A stretch of 42,500 nt of DNA from assembly GCA_963575745.1 (NCBI GenBank), contig CAUYUJ010000348.1:336710-379209 (forward strand). Reading direction: 5' to 3'. Made by a program: the position numbers and the translations under genes. Shown here piece by piece: positions 38,251 to 42,500 of this stretch. The notes under the pieces are model-generated. The model did not search any database, was not told the DNA's origin, and saw only the letters and a program-made list of their open reading frames with translations. This DNA comes from Prorocentrum cordatum (Eukaryota > Sar > Dinophyceae > Prorocentrales > Prorocentraceae). The first letter of the stretch is position 1. Each line of letters starts with the position of its first letter.

Positions 38251-38289
38251 TTTTGCTAATCGCGCCGGGCCTGGGGGCGATTAGCAAAA
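38251..38289. repeat. Perfect 13-bp stem-loop
   Basis: The arms TTTTGCTAATCGC (38251-38263) and GCGATTAGCAAAA (38277-38289) enclose a 13-nt GC-rich loop. It sits where the A-rich island of a module would be. Confidence 0.9.
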
Positions 38290-39591
38290 GCATATGGTTT
38301 TTCAGGCATAGTCAGAATCAGGGGAACACGTTTGCGGGCCTCAGCTGGGGGCCGCGCAGGGAGGTCTTGGGGCCATCTTGGGGGTCTCGGGCCGTCTCGG
38401 GGGTCGTTTTCGGCCCTCTTGGGCAGCATCTGGAGCTCTTCTTGGGGCGCATTGGGGCCATCTTGGAGGTCTCGGGCCGTCTCGGAGGTCGCTTTGGGCC
38501 CGCTCGGGCGGGATCTGTGGCCCAGTTGGGGCTGACTTGGGGGTCAAATGAAGCTCTTTTGGGCCGTCTTAGAGCCCTCGTGGGCCGTCTACGGGCCTTC
38601 TTGGGCCGTCTGGGGTCTGGGGCCGTGAAGGGCCGTTCGTGTCCCGAAATGGCGGGAAGAGCAAGAATCCTCCAAAACCTTCGGAAAACAGTAATTGGTG
38701 CCTTTTGGCGCGGTCCACGGGGCCCTCGAGGCACGTCTCTGGGGCATTTCGAAGCCGTCGTGAGGCTCTGGCCGGATCGGCTTCGGCTCTCTTGGGCGTC
38801 TTTGGGGCCGTCCTGGAGCGATGTGGGGTCCGGGAGCTGTCGGGGAACGCTCCATGGGCGTCCTGGAGCCGTCGGGGAGCGGCTCAGAGCTCTGGCAGGT
38901 CGAAGCCAGCAGAGCCGAGAGAGCAGCGCACCCTTGAAGGGTGCGGGTGCTGGTATACGTAGGGCCCCGGAACCGGCTGTAGTGGCCTGCGGGCAATCTC
39001 GCCGCGGGCCTGGGTAATGGGTAAGAGATCTCGTGGATGTTGGTTGGGATCTCGGGGTTGGCCTCTCGGGAGCCTCTGGGAGACAGTTTGGGCGCTTCTT
39101 GGTAGCAGTTTGTGGGCGTCTTGGGGCCTCTTGGGCCCTCTTTTGGGGCCTCTTGGGGGCCTTTTGGGGCGCGTGGCGGCCTCTGGGGGGCCTCTTGGAG
39201 CCTCTTTGGGGCGTCATGGGGCCTCCCTGGGGGCCTCTTGGAGTGGAGGCCTAGATTTTTCTGTTCCGGGTCCCTGTCTTAGGCCTCTCTTGGGGCCTTC
39301 TTGGGGCCCTCTTAGGCCGTCTTGGGCGTCGCCGCACGGTCTGCCGGCGTCGCTGCCGCTGTGGCCGCGGCGTCGGCCGAGAGCCTCGGAGCTGTTCCCA
39401 AGGTTGCCGGTGGTCTCGAGCTCCGTGTGCAGGGCCTCGATCTCGGCGGTCGCCCCGCCCCCAGGGGCCGGCATCTCTGGGCTGACCCGTGGACTACGGC
39501 CTCTTTCGGGAAGGAAGAGGGGGAATATTTCCGAAAAGCGCATCTCCAGTCCTTCTGCGCCGAGACGCTCCTGGAGCCGCGGTGAGCTTGA
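38290..39591. repeat. Degenerate modules, diverged
   Basis: A TCTTGGGCCG-type tract with an A-rich island at 38635-38700 and a PPR-border echo (GCTGACCCGTGGACTACGGC, 39481) in which the hairpin's right arm is lost. No supportable gene. Confidence 0.6.
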
Positions 39592-39631
39592 GGACAACGT
39601 TTAACGCCTGGGCAGTGTGTTAAATATGTCC
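39592..39631. repeat. Hairpin family member 1
   Basis: GGACA and TTTAAC on the left pair with GTTAAA and TGTCC on the right, with an internal bulge. The loop is GCCTGGGCAGTGT. It is homologous to 41904-41944, whose loop is almost identical while the stem sequence differs. Confidence 0.65.
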
Positions 39632-39835
39632 GCGGCAGGCCGGAGGCCTCAGCGATGGACTCCCGGAGCGGCGGCCAAAACTCAACATGCCACCCTCGCG
39701 TTAAATCCCACCAGCCCTTTAGGGCGTAGATGGTCTAGAGCGTTTCCTCTGCCAACCCCCTTCTTTCCCTTCGGGGAGGGGTTTACCGCTCCCCTTACCC
39801 CTCCCCACCGACCTGGACGAGGGGTTCCGCGGGTC
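39632..39835. other. Intermodule sequence
   Basis: GC-rich, with CCCTTCTTTCCCTTCGGGG and CCCCTTACCCCTCCCC runs. No gene or repeat partner. Confidence 0.5.
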
Positions 39836-40540
39836 GTTGGGACGTCCAAGATGGCCCAAGACGGCTCCAAGAGCGAAAAAGCGAAAAAGTACAAAACAGT
39901 GATTTTCCTTAGGTTTTGGACGAATGTTTGGCCTCTTGGGGGGGCCCAAGAGGCGATTCGAGGCACTCTAGAGGCGCAGCGCTAATAAACGACTCCCCCT
40001 TCCTTCTTTGATAGATCTCTTTCAAGATGGCCCCAAGAGCGCCCCGAAGGCTCCCAAGAGCGCCCCAAGTGCGCCCCAAGAGGGCCCCAAGAGGCCCCAA
40101 GAGACCCCCAAGCGGCCTCCAAGAGGCTCCCAAGAGACCCCCAAGAGGCCCCAAGAGGCTCCAAAGATCGCCCAAGATGGCTCCAAGAGCGAAAAAGCGA
40201 AAAAGCACAAAACATTGATTTTCTGTAGGTTTTGGAAAGACTTTGGCCTCAAGAAGGGCCTCAGAGGCGACTCGAGGCACTCTAGAGGGGCAGCGCTAAT
40301 ATACGACCCCCCCTTCTTTGATAGATCTCCTCCAAGATGGCCCCAAGAGCGCCCCGAAGGCTCCCAAGAGCGCCGAAAGAGCGCCCCAAGAGGGCCCCAA
40401 GAAACCCCAAGAGGCCCCCAAGAGGCCTCCAGGAGGCTCCCAAGAGACCCCCAAGAGGCAACAAGAGGCTCCCCGATATACGCAAGAGGCCCCCGGGACC
40501 GCCAAGAGGCACCAAAGACGGCCCAAGAGGCCCCCAAGCT
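39836..40540. repeat. Degenerate repeat in reverse orientation, tandem unit of about 310 bp
   Basis: The + strand now reads CCAAGAGGC...CCAAGATGG, the complement of the pattern used in the rest of the window. A unit of about 310 bp with GCGAAAAAGCGAAAAAG (39875 and 40190) and GATAGATCTC..CAAGATGGCCCCAAGAGCG (about 40010 and 40320) is present about 2.3 times. Confidence 0.8.
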
Positions 40541-40850
40541 CGCCATTATCCTCCTCCTCCTCCTCTTTTTCTTCCTCCTCCCTCCTCCCCCTCCCCCTCC
40601 TCCTCCTCCTCCTCCTCCTCCTCCTCCTCCTCCTCCTCCTCCTCCTCCTCCTCCTCCTCCTCCTCCTCCTCCTCCTCCTTCTCCTTTTCCTCCTTCTCGT
40701 CCTCCTCGTCCTCGCAGTCCTCCATTTCCTCCTCCTCATCTTCCTTCTCCTCCTCCTCCTCCCCCTCCTGCTCCTGCTCCTCTTTCTGCTCCTCCTCTTA
40801 CTCCTCCTACTCCGACGACGACGGCTCCTCCTACATCCTCCCCCTCTTGG
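40541..40850. repeat. TCC pyrimidine tract
   Basis: About 300 bp of (TCC)n, uninterrupted from roughly 40596 to 40678, then more irregular. It has the same composition as the 2438-3260 tract but the opposite strand sense. Confidence 0.93.
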
Positions 40851-41735
40851 GGCATATGGCGGCTCACCCCGCCCTTTGTTCTTCAGCATGCTCCCCCACT
40901 TCCCTCATAACCTCCACCCCCCTGGGACTCATTTCTGGACGGGCTGGCGGGGATCACTTTTTAGTCAACGGCCGCGGGCGAGCGCGCCGGCGGCGAGTCA
41001 GGTCAAAGCGGGCTACGCAGAGACTAATTAGGCAGAGGAAACGCGAGAAAAAAAAAGAGTAAAGCAACGCGCGAGGCAACAGCTACGCGCCGGCCGAGTC
41101 CTCAGGTGGGTGGCTGAGAGGACTGAGACTGAGGGGAACTGCCAGCGCGCAAAGCTGCAAATCCGTCGGATGCGCCATAAGTCGGAAAGTCAACGACGAT
41201 CAGGGACATCTCCGAGAGAAAGCGCGATACGGTACCTCAGTCGACTGCGTGGGCACCAGGGTGGCCGTGGCCAACGAACCGTCGGTCGAGATCGGAAAGA
41301 GAAATGCAAAAGCGAAGCCCCGGACGTCGGCGAAGCGCGAGAACCAGGGTGGTCCAAAGGACCGTCGGCCAAGGAATTGACGCCAGGAGGGCTGGTGGGG
41401 ATACTTTTTTGATCTGCGGCCCAAAAGACGATTCCAGCGGGCGGGTCAATCAACTGGTGGGGATACGCGAAGCGTCTAGAATTTTGTCCTCAAGCTCAAA
41501 AAGCGCGGGACCCTCACGTAAAGACTCGTCCTCGGGCCCAGACGTCAAATTTCGCCCTCGGGCGGTCATGCTGTGCACTGTGGCGGCCTTGGTGGGCATC
41601 CATGGGCACGGGTCGGAGCTGTCGTAGGCGGCGTCTGCAGGCTCCTCGGGCGTCTTAGGGTTATCCTTGAGGGTGTCTGGGGCCGTCTGGAGCCATTCTG
41701 GGGCTCCCTGCGGGCATCGTCGGCGGCCGGAGCCT
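40851..41735. other. Low-repeat GC-rich region without a supportable gene
   Basis: Related segments GGGCTGGCGGGGATCACTTTTT (40943), GGGCTGGTGGGGATACTTTTTT (41390) and a shorter GGTGGGGATACGCG (41455) recur. TTTTGTCCTCAAGCTC (41491) is the complement of GAGCTTGAGGACAA at 39585. Short open frames are not conserved elsewhere in the window. Confidence 0.5.
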
Positions 41736-41739
41736 GAAC

Positions 41740-41814
41740 AAAAACTGGAAGTATATATATATATATATAAATATAAATAAATAAATAAAAATAAAAATGA
41801 ATAAAAACTGGAAG
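41740..41814. repeat. AT-rich island flanked by 12-bp direct repeats
   Basis: (TA)n followed by (AAAT)n is bounded by AAAAACTGGAAG at 41740-41751 and 41803-41814. In a GC-rich setting this resembles a small insertion with a target duplication and an A-rich tail, or a slippage-expanded microsatellite. Confidence 0.7.
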
Positions 41815-41903
41815 GAAAGGCATGGTTTTGGCCTCTTCGGACTGTCGCTGGAGCCCTCGGATTCCGAAAATTCGGGCGACTCGGCGCGTCCGTTTGTGCC
41901 GGA

Positions 41904-41944
41904 GGACAAGATTCAACGCCTGGGCAGCGTGTTCAATCTTGTCC
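41904..41944. repeat. Hairpin family member 2
   Basis: GGACAAGATTCAAC and GTTCAATCTTGTCC form a 14-bp stem with one mismatch around the loop GCCTGGGCAGCGT. A decayed echo (GCAAAATTTAACACGG...) follows at 41988. Confidence 0.75.
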
Positions 41945-42059
41945 GCGCCAGGGCCGGGCCTCAGCGCTCGGCCCCTTAGGGGCGCGGGCAAAATTTAACA
42001 CGGCACGTTCGCACGAAATCTCGTCCTCGGGCGAAGAGGGCGCGTTGAATTTCGTCCTT

Positions 42060-42300
42060 GAGCTTGCCGGAGGCGCCCGGGAGCGATTTCCCGGGTTTTG
42101 ATTGACAGGCCCTTTTCGCAAGCACGTATGCCGGCAATGTAGGTAAGATGACGTTAGGCTCCAGCTTCGCCTCCCGCATCTCGCTCAGCAGCACCAGCGC
42201 CGGCTGCCATACCTCGCCCTTCTCGCACGCGCTGATCCCAGCGCTGTAGGTGACTAGGGCTGACCCGTGGACTCCGTCCACGACATCTTCCTGGAATGGT
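42060..42300 (-). pseudogene. PPR fragment, about one and a half units
   Basis: The - strand reads VVDGVHGSALVTYSAGISAC, then EVWQPALVLLSEMREAKLEPNVI, a complete unit. After a frame change a second start (ACEKGPVNQNPG-like) is followed by unrelated sequence. The border hairpin is at 42267-42281. Confidence 0.6.
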
Positions 42301-42500
42301 TCTCGGAGGAACGGCGCAGATTGTACCGAAAATCTACAAACACGGCGGCGGCTCGGGCGGCGGCAGCGAGACCGCGCCTTCGTGTCCGAGCTCTTGCGGC
42401 GCTCCAGCAGCTTGGCCCAGCGCACTGCCCGTTCACCCCCCTCCTATTGAGGACAGCTTCGAAGTCTCTCGGGGATGGGCGTCGAAGTCGAAGCCCATCT
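42282..42500. repeat. Border segment preceding an alpha module (cut by the window end)
   Basis: It is a near-identical copy of 16680-16890 and 24046-24256, ending GAAGCCCATCT. Another alpha copy probably follows outside the window. Confidence 0.8.

Noticed and set aside
1-42500. Circular molecule, because the window starts and ends within the same border/alpha repeat
   Set aside because: The end (GAAGCCCATCT) and the start (TCAGGAGCGC) are separated by eight bases in intact copies, and the border/alpha unit occurs three times, so this is repeat sampling.
1-42500. rRNA, tRNA or spliced-leader RNA genes
   Set aside because: No tRNA-like A/B boxes with a cloverleaf, no rRNA core segments and no recognisable spliced-leader sequence were seen by eye. 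A tRNAscan or Infernal run would be decisive.

Overview
Organism and type of region. This looks like nuclear DNA of a dinoflagellate (inference). It is very GC-rich and almost entirely repetitive. It carries fragments of pentatricopeptide (PPR) units of the kind abundant in dinoflagellate gene sets (cores such as SYNAGISACEKG and ALALLSEM). The only long, convincing protein-coding regions belong to two tyrosine-recombinase (YR) retrotransposons. I see no ordinary host gene with an intact structure, and no rRNA, tRNA or CRISPR.

The two retrotransposons. Element 1 (4532-11963, + strand) and element 2 (about 27897-35334, - strand) are 7.4 kb each, point their 3' ends at each other, and belong to related but clearly different families. 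Both have the split-direct-repeat layout A1-ORFs-B1-A2-B2 known from PAT and Ngaro elements. Both carry three ORFs in the same frame order. ORF1 is in the gag position and has membrane-like segments. ORF2 is reverse transcriptase plus RNase H. ORF3 is a tyrosine recombinase. In element 2 the RNase H domain is interrupted by a C5-cytosine-methyltransferase-like domain with recognisable catalytic motifs. In element 1 the same domain is present but has lost its catalytic loop. Element 1 sits in a repeat whose uninterrupted copies occur elsewhere in the window, so its ends can be placed to the base and show no target duplication.

The rest. The remainder is a mosaic of repeat modules. Alpha (about 1.8 kb, three near-identical copies at 1, 16907 and 24273), beta (about 0.8-1.0 kb, four copies plus one diverged) and gamma (about 0.3-0.4 kb, about eight copies) are built from a degenerate 10-15-mer close to TCTTGGGCCG. 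They are punctuated by short A-rich islands that often contain a small hairpin. A common header (CTCGTCCGCCCCCC...) marks the start of many modules. Module borders often carry broken PPR units on the - strand next to a GTGGAC...GTCCAC hairpin. One alpha/beta junction holds a 1.6-kb insertion with 12-bp terminal inverted repeats, filled by a 73-bp tandem repeat and a long GGA tract. The right end (39.8-42.5 kb) has the degenerate repeat in reverse orientation, a TCC tract, an AT island and another hairpin family.

Limits. All similarity statements come from reading this sequence against itself and from family knowledge. No database search was run.
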